From Janthinobacterium sp. CG3 (GTDB lineage Bacteria; Pseudomonadota; Gammaproteobacteria; Burkholderiales; Burkholderiaceae_D), in the NCBI RefSeq assembly GCF_000344615.1, contig NZ_KB467824.1, forward strand, positions 4,429,767 to 4,493,766: a DNA stretch of 64,000 nt. Direction: 5' to 3'. Under the pieces are notes generated by a model. The model saw only the letters and a list, made by a program, of their open reading frames with translations, had not been told where the DNA came from and searched no databases. This document shows positions 8,197 to 17,390 of the stretch, one piece after another; the stretch's first letter is position 1; each line of letters opens with the position of its first letter. The position numbers and the translations under genes were made by a program.

Positions 8197-8267
8197 TTCG
8201 TGGCAAAGATAGGGGGGCGGCGCCGATGCACTAGAATTCGTCCCGTCCCCACGCCACAAGGCCCAGC

Positions 8268-8921
8268 ATGACGCCGAACCAATTCACGCCAGCAGAAATC
8301 GCCGCAGTCTACCGCGCCATCCGCGAGCGCCGCGATATGCGCCACTTCAGCGCCGAGGCGCTGGCGCCCGGCCAGTTGGAGCGCCTGATCGGCGCGGCCC
8401 ACATGGCGCCCAGCGTCGGCTTCATGCAACCGTGGCGCTTCCTGCGCGTCGGCGAGCGCGCCTTGCGCGAGCGCATCCACGCCCACGTCGAGGCCGAGCG
8501 CATCCTCACCGCCGAGGCGCTGGGGCAGCGCGCCGAGGACTTCATGAAGCTCAAGGTCGAGGGCATCCTGTCGTGCGCCGAACTGCTGGTGGTCGGCCTG
8601 ACCGACCAGCGCGAGCAATACGTGTTCGGCCGCCGCACGATGCCGGAGATGGACCTGGCGTCGGCCTCCTGCGCGATTCAAAACATGTGGCTGGCCGCGC
8701 GCGCCGAGGGCATCGGCCTGGGGTGGGTGTCGCTGTTCGATCCGGCGCAACTGCGGGCGCTGTGCCACATGCCCGAAGGCAGCAAACCGATCGCGATCCT
8801 GTGCATCGGCCCGGTCGCCGAGTTTTACCCGGCGCCGATGCTGGAAACCGAGGGCTGGGACACGCGCCGCGCGATCGGCGAGCTGGTCTACGAAAACACC
8901 TGGGGCCAACGTTCCACGTGA
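8268..8921 (+). CDS. bluB: 5,6-dimethylbenzimidazole synthase
   Basis: 217 residues of the BluB/nitroreductase-like flavin fold. BluB cleaves reduced FMN with oxygen to make 5,6-dimethylbenzimidazole, the lower ligand of cobalamin. Family-typical stretches are RRDMRHF near residue 23 (FMN phosphate binding), AAHMAPSVGFMQPWRF near 45-60, PEMDLASASCAIQNMWLAARAEGIGLGWVS in the middle, and a GWDTRRAI tail. No other cobalamin gene and no B12 riboswitch was recognised nearby. A parS-like motif overlaps the stop codon. Confidence 0.92.
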   Translation: MTPNQFTPAEIAAVYRAIRERRDMRHFSAEALAPGQLERLIGAAHMAPSVGFMQPWRFLRVGERALRERIHAHVEAERILTAEALGQRAEDFMKLKVEGILSCAELLVVGLTDQREQYVFGRRTMPEMDLASASCAIQNMWLAARAEGIGLGWVSLFDPAQLRALCHMPEGSKPIAILCIGPVAEFYPAPMLETEGWDTRRAIGELVYENTWGQRST

Positions 8922-8925
8922 AACA
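8910..8925. promoter_or_regulatory. Candidate parS centromere site (ParB binding)
   Basis: CGTTCCACGTGAAACA matches the chromosomal parS consensus TGTTNCACGTGAAACA at every defined position except the first base. It overlaps the last codons and stop of bluB. In bacteria with chromosomal ParABS, parS sites cluster near the origin and often sit inside genes. No parA or parB is in the window. Confidence 0.65.
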
Positions 8926-9030
8926 TCCGGGCCAGTCTTGGGGCCTGTAAGTTAGGCGGCTTCGGCGCGGAAATGCTGAAAACCAAGGGCGGTAGCCGGG
9001 GGGCAAACCCTGAGGGTGTGACGGCCGGCG

Positions 9031-12000
9031 CTACTCCGGCAAGCCGTCGAGCCAGGCTCTGGCGTGCGCCAGCACCAACTCCAGTTCGGCGCCGGCCAGC
9101 GCCAGCAGGGCCGCGACCTCGGCGTGGCGCTGCCCGGCGATGGCCCGTTCGGCTTCCAGCGAGGCGCTGATCAAGCGCTTCGTGCCGAGCGTGCCGACCG
9201 CGCCGCGCAGGCTGTGCAGCGTGCGCGCGGCGTCGTCGCAACGGCCTTCGCGCACCGCCAGTTCGGCCTGCCGCAGCGGCGCCATGCCGTTGCCCAGCGC
9301 TTCAGCCACCATCTTGCGCAGGATGCCGCGGCCCTTGGCGTCGCGTCCCAGCACGCGCATCAACGGCGCCATCGAGAATACCTGTTCGTCCGGCGCCGGC
9401 GCCGGCGCCGGCGCGGCGATGGCGGCCACGGCCGGCGCGGCCGCCGCCCGGCCCGGCAAGTTGCGGTCGATCACCTCCAGCATTTCCTCGACCACCACCG
9501 GCTTGGCGATGAAGTCGCTGATGCCGGCGCTGATGCAGCGTTCGCGCTCCGACGCCAGCACCCCCGCCGTCATGGCGATCACCGGCAGCGTCAGGCGCAG
9601 TTCGGTGCGGATCAGGTGGGTCGCGCTGAAGCCGTCCATCACCGGCATTTGCATGTCCATCAGCACGATGTGGTAGCGCTGCGCCTCGGCGCGCAGCCGC
9701 TCGACCGCCTGCAAACCGTCGCCGACCACGTCCAGCGTCGCGCCCATGTGCTCGAGGATGCCGCGCGCCACCGCCTGGTTCAGCAGGTTGTCCTCGACCA
9801 GCAGGAAGTGCACGCCGCGCAGGTGCTGGCCCAGGTTGCGGTTCAAGATCATCTGCTCGTCGCCGCCGTCCGGCGTCGTCAGCGCCTGGTGCAGCGCGTC
9901 GAACAGGCTCGAGCCGGTGATCGGCTTCATCAGCACCACGTCGGCCTCGGCGGCGCTGGAGATTTCCTCCAGGCGGTTGCGGGCGAAGGCGTTGACCATC
10001 ACCACGATCGGCTGCTTCTGGCCGGACGCGGCCTGGCGGATCGCCTTCGCCGTGGCCAGGCCGTCCATCTCCGGCATGTGCCAGTCGGCCAGCACGACGT
10101 CGTACGGCGCGCGCTCGGCCTGGCGGCGCCGGTACAGCGCCAGCGCGGCCGCGCCGGAGTCGACCTCGTCGACCTCCCAGCCCCAGGCGTGGATCAGCTT
10201 GCCGATCAGTTCGCGGCTGGTGCGGTTGTCGTCCGCCACCAGCAGGCGCAACTGGCCCAGCGCCGGCTTGCGGCGCGCGCCCTCCTGCTCGCGCAGCACC
10301 TCGAACGGCAGGCTGAACCAGAAGTTGCTGCCGCCGCCCTCGGCGCTGTCGAAGGCGATTTCGCCGCCCATCAAGCGGATCAGGTGCTTGCTGATCGTCA
10401 ACCCCAGCCCGGTGCCGCCGAAGCGCCGCGTGATGCTCTCGTCGCCCTGCGAAAAGGCGGTGAACAATTGCGCCTGCTGCGCCGCGCTCATGCCGATGCC
10501 GGTGTCGCGCACCTCGAAGCGCAGCCGCGCGCCGGCCGCGTCGCGCCGCTCCAGGCTGACCCCGACCAGCACCTCGCCCAGCGGCGTGAACTTGATGGCG
10601 TTGCCGGCCAGGTTGACCAGGATTTGCTGAAGCCGCAGCGCGTCGCCGCGCAGGCGCCGCGGCACGTCGGCGTCGACGCCGATCGCCAGTTCCAGCTCCT
10701 TGTCGCCGGCGTTCATCGTCATCGTCGTCGCCAGCGTGTTCATCACCTCGTCGAGGTCGAACTCGACCGGCGCCAGTTCCATGCGCCGCGCCTCGATCTT
10801 CGAATAGTCGAGCACGTCGTTGAGGATCCCCAGCAGCGACTGCCCCGAGACCCGCACCATGGTCAGGTATTTGCGCTGCTCGGCGGTCAGCGCGGTGTTG
10901 CCCAGCAGGTAGGCCATGCCCAGCACGGCGTTCAGCGGGGTGCGGATTTCATGGCTCATGTTGGCGACGAAATCGCTTTTCGCCCGGTTCGCCGCCTCGG
11001 CGCGGTCGCGCTCGTCCACCAGTTCGGCGGCGCGGGCCTGCACCTCGACCTGCAGGCGCAGCCGCTCGGCGATTTCGGCGATCACCGCCAGCACCTTGGT
11101 GCCCTGGTCGGTTTGCACCGCGCTCAGGCTGACCTCGAGCGGGAATTCGCTGCCGTCCCGGCGCAGGCCGAACAGCGCCTGGCCGCGCCCCATCACGCGC
11201 GGCTCGGCGCTCAGGCGGGTGTCGAGGAAGCCCTTGCGGGCGTTGGCGTGGCGGGCCCGGTAGCGCGCCGGCATCAACGTTTCCACCGCCTGGCCGACGA
11301 TCTCGTCGCGGCGGTAGCCGAAATAGCGCTCGGCCTGGCGGTTGAATGTTTCGACGCGGCCGTCGGCGCCGACGACGACCATCGCGTTCGGCGCGAATTC
11401 GATCAGGCTTTGCAGGCGCGCGTCGGCCGCCTGCCGCGCGCTCATCAACTCGTTGAAGGCCATCGTCAGCTCGCCGATTTCGTCGTGCTTGGCCACGCCG
11501 ATCGGCACGAACTGGCTGGCGTCGGCGCGCAGGCCGCGGATGGCGTCGCGCAGCCGCACCAGCGGCGACAGCAGGCGCAGCGTCAGCCAGCCGAGCGCGG
11601 CGGCCGCCAGCAGCGAGGCGAAGGCGCTCCACGCCGCCAGCCGGTACAAGGCGCCGTCGAGCGGCTCGAAGGCGTCGCGCAGCGGCAACGCGGCGCCCAG
11701 CGTCCAGTCGGCCGACTTCAGCGTCTTGAAACTGTAGATCACCGCCACGCCCTGGCCGTTGCTGCTGACCGCCGAGTCCGCCCCGTCCTCCTTCAGCGCG
11801 CGCGTGGTGAGCGCGTTGGCGTTGGCCGCGCGCGGCTGCAGCAGCCGGCTGGCGTCCGGGTGTAGCACGTACAGCGGCACCGCGCCGCGCGTGATGGCGA
11901 AGTAATAGCCGCTCTTGCCGACCTTGGCGCTGCGCAGCCGGCCCAGCACGTTGTCCTTGTACAGGCGCAGCACGCCGATCAGCATGCCGACCACTTCGCC

Positions 12001-12498
12001 GCGCGCGTCCAGCACCGGGGCGACGAATTGCACGATGGGTTGCTTGCTGGTCTTGCCGAGCACCGGCTCGGCGATCATCGGCCGGCGCGTGCGCAGCACG
12101 GTCTTGAAAAAGGCCCGGTCGGAGGCGTCCGTGCCGGCCCGTCCCGGCACCGCCGGCACGTCGGCGATCAGGCGGCCGCGGGCGTCGAGCACCAGCACGT
12201 CGTCGAACAGCGTCAGCACCGCCCGCGTCGCGTAGTGGGCCCTGAGCTTCTCCGGCGAATCCATCAGCTCTGGCGGCTGCTGTCTGGCGCTGGCGCCGAC
12301 GACGTCGAGGAGGATCTGCAACTTGTCGTCGAGTTCGGTCGCGGTACTGCGCACCAGCGCGTTCTGCTGCGCCAGCAAGACCCCGGTGAAATCCTCGCGC
12401 ATGCGCTGCATCTGGGCCACGGTGACCAGCGCGATCATGAGAATCGACGTCAGGCTCGTTGCCAGGGCGACTTTCGCTTTGATCCCGAGTGGCTTCAT
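9031..12498 (-). CDS. Hybrid sensor histidine kinase (Cache-HAMP-PAS-HisKA-HATPase-REC-REC-HPt)
   Basis: 1155 residues. Transmembrane helix 1 is about 10-30, an extracytoplasmic double-Cache-like sensor about 35-290, transmembrane helix 2 about 295-320, then HAMP. A PAS domain follows (LIEFAPNAMVVVGADGRVETFN ... YFGYRRDEIVGQ). HisKA has its His in MSHEIRTPLNAVLG and HATPase_c has DTGIGM and FGGTGLGLTISKHL. Two receivers follow (Asp in VLADWHMPEMDG and VLMDMQMPVMDG), then a C-terminal HPt domain (His in RTLHSLRGAVG). This is a BarA/TorS-like phosphorelay that needs a separate output regulator, which is not adjacent. AAAGGAAAG precedes the ATG at 12498. A GCC/GGC-repeat Ala-Pro linker joins REC2 to HPt. 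Confidence 0.93.
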   Translation of the reverse strand: MKPLGIKAKVALATSLTSILMIALVTVAQMQRMREDFTGVLLAQQNALVRSTATELDDKLQILLDVVGASARQQPPELMDSPEKLRAHYATRAVLTLFDDVLVLDARGRLIADVPAVPGRAGTDASDRAFFKTVLRTRRPMIAEPVLGKTSKQPIVQFVAPVLDARGEVVGMLIGVLRLYKDNVLGRLRSAKVGKSGYYFAITRGAVPLYVLHPDASRLLQPRAANANALTTRALKEDGADSAVSSNGQGVAVIYSFKTLKSADWTLGAALPLRDAFEPLDGALYRLAAWSAFASLLAAAALGWLTLRLLSPLVRLRDAIRGLRADASQFVPIGVAKHDEIGELTMAFNELMSARQAADARLQSLIEFAPNAMVVVGADGRVETFNRQAERYFGYRRDEIVGQAVETLMPARYRARHANARKGFLDTRLSAEPRVMGRGQALFGLRRDGSEFPLEVSLSAVQTDQGTKVLAVIAEIAERLRLQVEVQARAAELVDERDRAEAANRAKSDFVANMSHEIRTPLNAVLGMAYLLGNTALTAEQRKYLTMVRVSGQSLLGILNDVLDYSKIEARRMELAPVEFDLDEVMNTLATTMTMNAGDKELELAIGVDADVPRRLRGDALRLQQILVNLAGNAIKFTPLGEVLVGVSLERRDAAGARLRFEVRDTGIGMSAAQQAQLFTAFSQGDESITRRFGGTGLGLTISKHLIRLMGGEIAFDSAEGGGSNFWFSLPFEVLREQEGARRKPALGQLRLLVADDNRTSRELIGKLIHAWGWEVDEVDSGAAALALYRRRQAERAPYDVVLADWHMPEMDGLATAKAIRQAASGQKQPIVVMVNAFARNRLEEISSAAEADVVLMKPITGSSLFDALHQALTTPDGGDEQMILNRNLGQHLRGVHFLLVEDNLLNQAVARGILEHMGATLDVVGDGLQAVERLRAEAQRYHIVLMDMQMPVMDGFSATHLIRTELRLTLPVIAMTAGVLASERERCISAGISDFIAKPVVVEEMLEVIDRNLPGRAAAAPAVAAIAAPAPAPAPDEQVFSMAPLMRVLGRDAKGRGILRKMVAEALGNGMAPLRQAELAVREGRCDDAARTLHSLRGAVGTLGTKRLISASLEAERAIAGQRHAEVAALLALAGAELELVLAHARAWLDGLPE

Positions 12499-12803
12499 TG
12501 CTTTCCTTTATGGACGCCCGCGCGGGCATTCAGGCCGCCCGGGAATTGTGCTATCAATAAGGATACTTAGCAAGCACTACCCTGCCGCGCGGCGGCCGCC
12601 AGGACCACCGGCGCCACCGCCGCCGGCCGACCGCCCCGCCGAAGGCGCTGCCGCGGATCGGCCCGCGGCTCGCGATGCCGGGCGCCGCGCCAGCGGGTAG
12701 AATGGCGCGGCGCCAGTATATTTTTCTTTCGGCGAATCGAAACCGCCGCGGCCCGCCTCTTAGTAGCCGAGGGATGTCCTCGCCACCGTCGAAAGGAAAA
12801 AAT
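12499..12803. other. Intergenic region, about 305 bases
   Basis: This GC-rich spacer separates the divergent hybrid-kinase gene and the DUF2892/sigma-factor pair. A short AT-rich patch (around 12716-12735) may hold a promoter, but no convincing -35/-10 pair, repeat or RNA was recognised. Confidence 0.5.
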
Positions 12804-13028
12804 ATGTTCTATATGAAAAATGTACCGGGTTGGGAGCGGCTCTTGCGCGCCGTCGCCGGCCTGCTGGCGATCGCCTTCGGCGTGCTCGCGCTCGGCGGCG
12901 CGGCCGGCGTCGGCCTCGCGCTCGGCGGCGCCGGCCTCGTCGCCTCCGGGCTGTTCGGTTTCTGTCCGATGTGCGCGCTGCTCGGGCGCCGCCTGGACCG
13001 CGCCGGCCGCGCCGATGACGCTCGCTGA
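12804..13028 (+). CDS. Small DUF2892-type membrane protein
   Basis: 74 residues beginning MFYMKNVPGWERLLRAVAG, as in DUF2892 (YgaP transmembrane-like) proteins. Two hydrophobic helices (about 13-33 and 36-55) are separated by a Gly-rich turn and followed by GFCPMCALLGRRL with a CPxC pair. AAAGGA precedes the ATG. The 3' end overlaps the following sigma-factor gene by 14 bases in another frame, suggesting coupled expression. Its role is unknown; because it is coupled to an ECF sigma gene it could be a membrane partner, which is speculation. Confidence 0.8.
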   Translation: MFYMKNVPGWERLLRAVAGLLAIAFGVLALGGAAGVGLALGGAGLVASGLFGFCPMCALLGRRLDRAGRADDAR

Positions 13029-13533
13029 GCAACACCGGCCGGTGCTGGACGCCGCCCACGGCGGCGATCCCGCCGCGCTGGCGCAGTTGCTGCGGCTGTG
13101 CCAGCCCGACATCCGCCGCTACGCCCGGCGCTCCTGCCTGGTCAGCGACGTCGACGACGCAGTCCAGGAGGCCTTGTTGGTGCTGTCGCGCCGGCTCGGC
13201 TCGGTGCGCCTGCTGGCGGCGTTCTCCGGCTGGTTGTTCAAGGTGGTGCGGCACGAGTGCCGCAAGCTGGCCCGTCTGGCGCTGCGCCACGCTCCCTACG
13301 ACGACGAGCGCGCCGAACGCTGGCTGGCCGCGCAGGACACGGCCGGCCTGCGGCTGGACCTGGTGAACGCGCTCGAATCGCTGCCGGCCGATTATCTGCA
13401 CATGATCCTGTTGCGCGATTTCGCCGAGTTGAGCATCGCCGAAATCGCCGCCCTGCTCGGCCTGACGGCGGCCGCCGCCAAGAGCCGGCTGCACCGCGCC
13501 CGGCTGCTGGCGCGCGAGTATCTGGTGGGCTGA
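13015..13533 (+). CDS. ECF-family RNA polymerase sigma factor
   Basis: 172 residues. Region 2 (about 20-90) includes ARRSCLVSDVDDAVQEALLVL, the aspartate-rich core-binding and -10 recognition part. Region 4 (about 115-168) has ALESLPADYLHMILLRDFAELSIAEIAALLGLTAAAAKSRLHRAR, the -35 helix-turn-helix. The ATG at 13015 lies inside the DUF2892 gene and gives the usual ECF length; longer in-frame starts have no support. No classical anti-sigma gene follows; the next gene is fnr with its own leader. Confidence 0.9.
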   Translation: MTLAEQHRPVLDAAHGGDPAALAQLLRLCQPDIRRYARRSCLVSDVDDAVQEALLVLSRRLGSVRLLAAFSGWLFKVVRHECRKLARLALRHAPYDDERAERWLAAQDTAGLRLDLVNALESLPADYLHMILLRDFAELSIAEIAALLGLTAAAAKSRLHRARLLAREYLVG

Positions 13534-13682
13534 GGCGGGCGCCTGGCGTCGGGAGCGGCCGCCCCGGCGTAGTTGCCATATAATTAAATCGACCAACCCG
13601 GGTCGTTTAGTGGGCTATTGCCACTTGGTAACGTCGGGATGCGATAAACTCCATGACAGCCTCCGAATAGGTATATCCCGCT

Positions 13683-14444
13683 ATGCTCACAGAATTGCCC
13701 GCCCTGACCCTGCCCCGCGTTCCCGTGGAGGTGTTGCGCGCGCGCTGCTCCACCTGCAGCATGCACCAGTTGTGCCTGCCGATGGGCCTGGACATGGGCG
13801 ATATGGACCGGCTCGACCAGATCATCGGCCGGCGCCGCAAGGTGCCGCGCGGCGCCACGCTGTTCCGCATCGGCGACCCGTTCGTCAACCTGTACGCGAT
13901 CCGCCTCGGCCATTTCAAGACCTACCAGATCAACGCCGGCGGCGAGGAGCAGATCACCGGCTTCCAGATGGCCGGCGAGCTGCTCGGCATGGACGCGATC
14001 AGCGCCGACCGCCACCATTGCAACGCGGTGGCGCTGGAAGACAGCGAGGTGTGCGAAATTCCGTTTTCCAGCCTTGAACAGCTGCTCGGCGAGATGCCGA
14101 CGCTGCTGCGCCATTTCCACCGCATGATGAGCCAGGAGATCACGCGCGAGCAAAGCGTCATGCTGTTGCTGGGTAATATGCAGGCGACCCAGCGCTTCGC
14201 CGCCTTCATCGTCAACCTGGGCTCGCGCTACGAGGCGCGCGGCTATTCGAGCGTCACGTTCCAGCTGCGCATGTCGCGCGAGGAAATCGGCAACTACCTG
14301 GGGCTGACCATCGAGAGCATTAGCCGGCTGTTGTCGAAGTTTAAGAAGGAAGGCTGGCTGCGCGTCAGCAACCGCGAAATTGAAATCCTCAATCCGGCCA
14401 TGCTGAAGGCGATTACCGCCGGTACGCCGGAGGCTTGCGCCTAA
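13683..14444 (+). CDS. fnr: Fnr/Anr-type oxygen-sensing transcriptional regulator
   Basis: 253 residues of the Crp/Fnr family. The N terminus has the FNR-type cysteines (RARCSTCSMHQLCLP, about residues 20-34), plus a further Cys in VCEIPF. These would bind the oxygen-labile [4Fe-4S] cluster. A cyclic-nucleotide-fold middle is followed by a Crp-type helix-turn-helix (SREEIGNYLGLTIESISRLLSKFKKEGWL), whose ESxSR recognition helix reads TTGAT-N4-ATCAA. Perfect copies of that box precede ccoN and the chemoreceptor gene in this window. It converges on the ccoNOQPGH operon. No FNR box was found in its own leader. Confidence 0.92.
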   Translation: MLTELPALTLPRVPVEVLRARCSTCSMHQLCLPMGLDMGDMDRLDQIIGRRRKVPRGATLFRIGDPFVNLYAIRLGHFKTYQINAGGEEQITGFQMAGELLGMDAISADRHHCNAVALEDSEVCEIPFSSLEQLLGEMPTLLRHFHRMMSQEITREQSVMLLLGNMQATQRFAAFIVNLGSRYEARGYSSVTFQLRMSREEIGNYLGLTIESISRLLSKFKKEGWLRVSNREIEILNPAMLKAITAGTPEACA

Positions 14445-14516
14445 GCCGCCGGCGACGCCGGTCGGCTGGCCCACGCCGTGTAACGGAGCTGGGCTAACCG
14501 ACCTGCGGCAATCCCA

Positions 14517-15041
14517 TCAGTCGCTGCGCAGCGCCACGGCGCGCTGCGTCGGCCAGGTCCAACTGCCGTCCAGGCGCCAGTCGCGCCGGGCGTTTTCCGC
14601 CAGCACTTGCCAGCGGCTGCGCTCGAACAGCGCCAGCGGCGCGCTGAAGTTGCCTTGCGCGTCGGGCTGGACCGCCAGTTTGATGTCCTTCTCCGGTTGC
14701 GTCGCGTGGGCCAGGTGCAGCAGCAGCGGCGCGCTGTAGGGCCGGCCGTGGCTGTCGATCTTGCCCACCAGCACGGCGTTGGCGGCGTCGTAGCGCAGCG
14801 CCGCCGTCAGCCCCAGCGCGCTGGCCGCGCGGTCGCGCCGCAAGTCCTGGTTGATCGCCTTGCCCTTCTTGTAGTAGTCGCCCACCACCAGCGCGTCCTG
14901 GCGCGAAAACGCCAGGTAGCCGGTGTAGCTGCCGGCCACTATGACGATGAAGGGGCCGAGCATCAGCAACCACGGCCAGCGGTGCGTGTACCAGGGGCGT
15001 TCGGCGGGCGCCAGGGGGCGCAATGGCAATACGTTCGACAT
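14517..15041 (-). CDS. ccoH: FixH-family cytochrome oxidase maturation protein
   Basis: 174 residues. One N-terminal transmembrane helix (about 22-44: WPWLLMLGPFIVIVAGSYTGY) is followed by DYYKKGKAINQDLRRDR, the family signature, and a periplasmic beta-rich domain. CcoH/FixH is a single-span protein required for assembly of cbb3 oxidase. The start at 15041 lies 17 bases after the ccoG stop, as the last gene of the operon. Confidence 0.88.
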   Translation of the reverse strand: MSNVLPLRPLAPAERPWYTHRWPWLLMLGPFIVIVAGSYTGYLAFSRQDALVVGDYYKKGKAINQDLRRDRAASALGLTAALRYDAANAVLVGKIDSHGRPYSAPLLLHLAHATQPEKDIKLAVQPDAQGNFSAPLALFERSRWQVLAENARRDWRLDGSWTWPTQRAVALRSD

Positions 15042-15058
15042 GGTTTCTCCTTTATTGC

Positions 15059-16456
15059 TTAGCGCGGCACAAAGAACACCGCTTTTTCCATCACGTGCAG
15101 GCTTGGGTCGTCGAGCGCCGTCAACTCGATGGCGATCTGGTTGGAACCCTTGGCGCCGGCGCCGTGGGCGGCGCGCAGGCGCACCGGCAGCGCCAGCGTT
15201 TCGGTGGCGCCGACGCTGACCTCGTCGGGCGTGACCAGCGCCAGGCTCGGCAGGCCCGACACCTTCACCTTGTAGCGGTGCGGCGTCTCCGCGGTGTTCA
15301 TGATCTGCAGGCGGTAGACGTTTTCGACCATGCCGTCCTCGACTTCGCGCCCCATCGCGCCGCGGTCGCGGATCACGTCCAGCTTGAGCGGCGTGCGCAG
15401 CGCCAGCGAGCCGACCACGGCGGCGGTGATGACGGCCAGGATCGCCGTGTAGATCAGCACGCGCGGGCGCAGCGCGCGCTGGCGGATCTGCTCGACGCTG
15501 AAATTGTTGGCCAGCGCGTGGTCGGTGCTGTAGCGGATCAGGCCGCGCGGGCGGTCGATCTTGTCCATCACCGTGTTGCAGGCGTCGACGCAGGCGGCGC
15601 AGCCGATGCATTCGTACTGCAGGCCCTGGCGGATGTCGATGCCGGTCGGGCACACCTGCACGCACAGGGTGCAGTCGATACAGTCGCCCGTCTTGGCGGC
15701 GACGACCGGCGCGGCCTTTTTGTTGAGCGCGCCGCGCGGCTCGCCGCGCTTGACGTCGTAGGTGATGATCAGCGTGTCCTGGTCGAACATCGCGCTCTGG
15801 AAGCGGGCGTACGGGCACATGTATTTGCAGACCTGCTCGCGCAGCCAGCCGGCGTTGCCGTAGGTGGCCAGCGCGTAGAACAGCACCCAGAACCATTCCC
15901 ACGGCCCGAAGCTGAGCGTGGCCACCTCGTGCGCCAGCGTGTGGATGGGCGTGAAATAGCCGACGAAGGTGAAGCCGGTCCACAGCGCCACCGCGCCCCA
16001 GGCCAGGTGCTTGGCGGTTTTCTTGGCCGCCTTGCGCAGCGACGGTCCCTGCTTGTCGAGCAGCATGCGGGCGCTGCGCGTGCCCTCGATGCGGCGCTCG
16101 ATCCACAGGAAGATTTCGGTGTACACCGTTTGCGGGCAGGCGAAGCCGCACCAGACCCGCCCGGCGATCGCCGTCACCAGGAACAGCAGGTAGGCGCAGA
16201 TGATCAGCAGCGCCGCCAGGTAGATGAAGTCCTGCGGCCACAGCACCACGCCGAGGATATAGAACTTGCGCGTGCCGAGGTCGAACAGCAGGGCCTGGCG
16301 GCCATTCCAGCTGAGCCACGGCAAGCCGTAGAACATCAGCTGGGTCAGCCAGACGCAGACCCAGCGCAGGCTGGCGTAGCGGCCCTTCGCCTCGCGCGGA
16401 TAAATCTCCTCGCGGGCCGCGTACATCTTGATCACTTGGGGGGCGGGATCGCTCAT
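15059..16456 (-). CDS. ccoG: Cytochrome c oxidase accessory protein CcoG (FixG)
   Basis: 465 residues. Four to five transmembrane helices fill the first half; the CGFACPQTVYTEIF motif lies in the polytopic part. Two ferredoxin-like [4Fe-4S] motifs follow: CIDCTLCVQVCPTGIDIR and CIGCAACVDACNTVMDKI. A C-terminal Ig-like periplasmic domain (about 360-465) completes the FixG layout. CcoG is thought to reduce copper for cbb3 assembly. The start MSDPAPQ at 16456 is chosen over a longer in-frame ATG at 16516, which would run into ccoP. Confidence 0.93.
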   Translation of the reverse strand: MSDPAPQVIKMYAAREEIYPREAKGRYASLRWVCVWLTQLMFYGLPWLSWNGRQALLFDLGTRKFYILGVVLWPQDFIYLAALLIICAYLLFLVTAIAGRVWCGFACPQTVYTEIFLWIERRIEGTRSARMLLDKQGPSLRKAAKKTAKHLAWGAVALWTGFTFVGYFTPIHTLAHEVATLSFGPWEWFWVLFYALATYGNAGWLREQVCKYMCPYARFQSAMFDQDTLIITYDVKRGEPRGALNKKAAPVVAAKTGDCIDCTLCVQVCPTGIDIRQGLQYECIGCAACVDACNTVMDKIDRPRGLIRYSTDHALANNFSVEQIRQRALRPRVLIYTAILAVITAAVVGSLALRTPLKLDVIRDRGAMGREVEDGMVENVYRLQIMNTAETPHRYKVKVSGLPSLALVTPDEVSVGATETLALPVRLRAAHGAGAKGSNQIAIELTALDDPSLHVMEKAVFFVPR

Positions 16457-16469
16457 GGCTGCTCGCCTA

Positions 16470-17390
16470 TCAAGGTTGCGGGTTCGACAGGCTCCACACG
16501 TACGAGGCCAGCACATGTACCTTGGCCTCGCCGAGGAAGTCGTCGAACGCCGGCATGGCGTTGCTGCGGCCCTTGCGGATGGTTTCCATGACGGTGTCGG
16601 CGCTGCCGCCGTACAGCCAGATCTTGTCGCTCAGGTTGGGCGCGCCCAGCGCCTGGTTGCCGGTGCCGCCGGCGTTGTGGCAGGCCATGCAGGCGCCGAA
16701 CTTGTTTTTGCCGAACACCACCTTGATCGGGTCGGCGGTCGAGCCGGACAGGCTCAGCACGTAGTGGGCGACGTTTTCCACGTCCTTGTCGCTGCCCAGC
16801 GCCGCGCCCATCGGCGGCATCTGGCCGTTGCGCCCGTGCAGGATGGTGGTCTTGATGATCTCCGGCGTGCCGCCGTACAACCAATCCTTGTCGGTCAGGT
16901 TCGGAAAGCCCTTGTTGCCGCGCGCGTCCGAGCCGTGGCATTGCGCGCAGTAGGTCAGGAACAGCCGCTCGCCGACGGCGTGCGCGGTCGGGTTGGCCGC
17001 CACCGTCTTCAGGTCCTGTCCGAGGAATTGCTTGAACAGGGGGCCGTAGTCGGCGTCGGCCTTGTCCAGCTCGCCCTGGTACTGGCCGCTGGACTTCCAG
17101 CCCAGCTTGCCGGCGTAGGTGCCCAGGCCCGGGTACAGGAACAGGTAGGCCAGCGCGAACACGATGGTGATGTAGAACAACCACATCCACCAGCGCGGCA
17201 TCGGCGTGTTCAGCTCGGTCAAGTCCTCGTCCCAGATGTGGCCGGTGGTACCGACCGGGCCGTCGTGGTCCTTCAGCGCGCCGACCTTGTGGGTCGACTG
17301 CGAGTACAGCAGCACGCCGCAGCCGAAGATGCCCAGCAGCGACAGCACGACGATGTAGATGTTCCAGAAACCGCTGGTGAAGTCAGACAT
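16470..17390 (-). CDS. ccoP: cbb3-type cytochrome c oxidase subunit III (diheme)
   Basis: 306 residues. Two N-terminal transmembrane helices (about 11-30 and 68-88) anchor two periplasmic cytochrome c domains with heme motifs CAQCH at 148-152 and CMACH at 234-238. CcoP passes electrons from cytochrome c to CcoN. It overlaps ccoQ by 8 bases and precedes ccoG by 13. Confidence 0.95.
   Translation of the reverse strand: MSDFTSGFWNIYIVVLSLLGIFGCGVLLYSQSTHKVGALKDHDGPVGTTGHIWDEDLTELNTPMPRWWMWLFYITIVFALAYLFLYPGLGTYAGKLGWKSSGQYQGELDKADADYGPLFKQFLGQDLKTVAANPTAHAVGERLFLTYCAQCHGSDARGNKGFPNLTDKDWLYGGTPEIIKTTILHGRNGQMPPMGAALGSDKDVENVAHYVLSLSGSTADPIKVVFGKNKFGACMACHNAGGTGNQALGAPNLSDKIWLYGGSADTVMETIRKGRSNAMPAFDDFLGEAKVHVLASYVWSLSNPQP

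Noticed and set aside
8197..8267. Cobalamin riboswitch before bluB
   Set aside because: Only about 70 bases lie between the terminator and bluB and no B12-box-like sequence is visible.
9064..11865. A 933-codon plus-strand open frame opposite the hybrid kinase
   Set aside because: It is the antisense of a convincing multidomain kinase and has the Gln/Ala/Arg/His-rich composition expected from reverse translation of high-GC coding DNA; no domain or ribosome-binding site.
14445..14516. Member of the dispersed repeat family between fnr and ccoH
   Set aside because: GGGCTAACCGACCTGCGG resembles one arm only; the other arm is absent.
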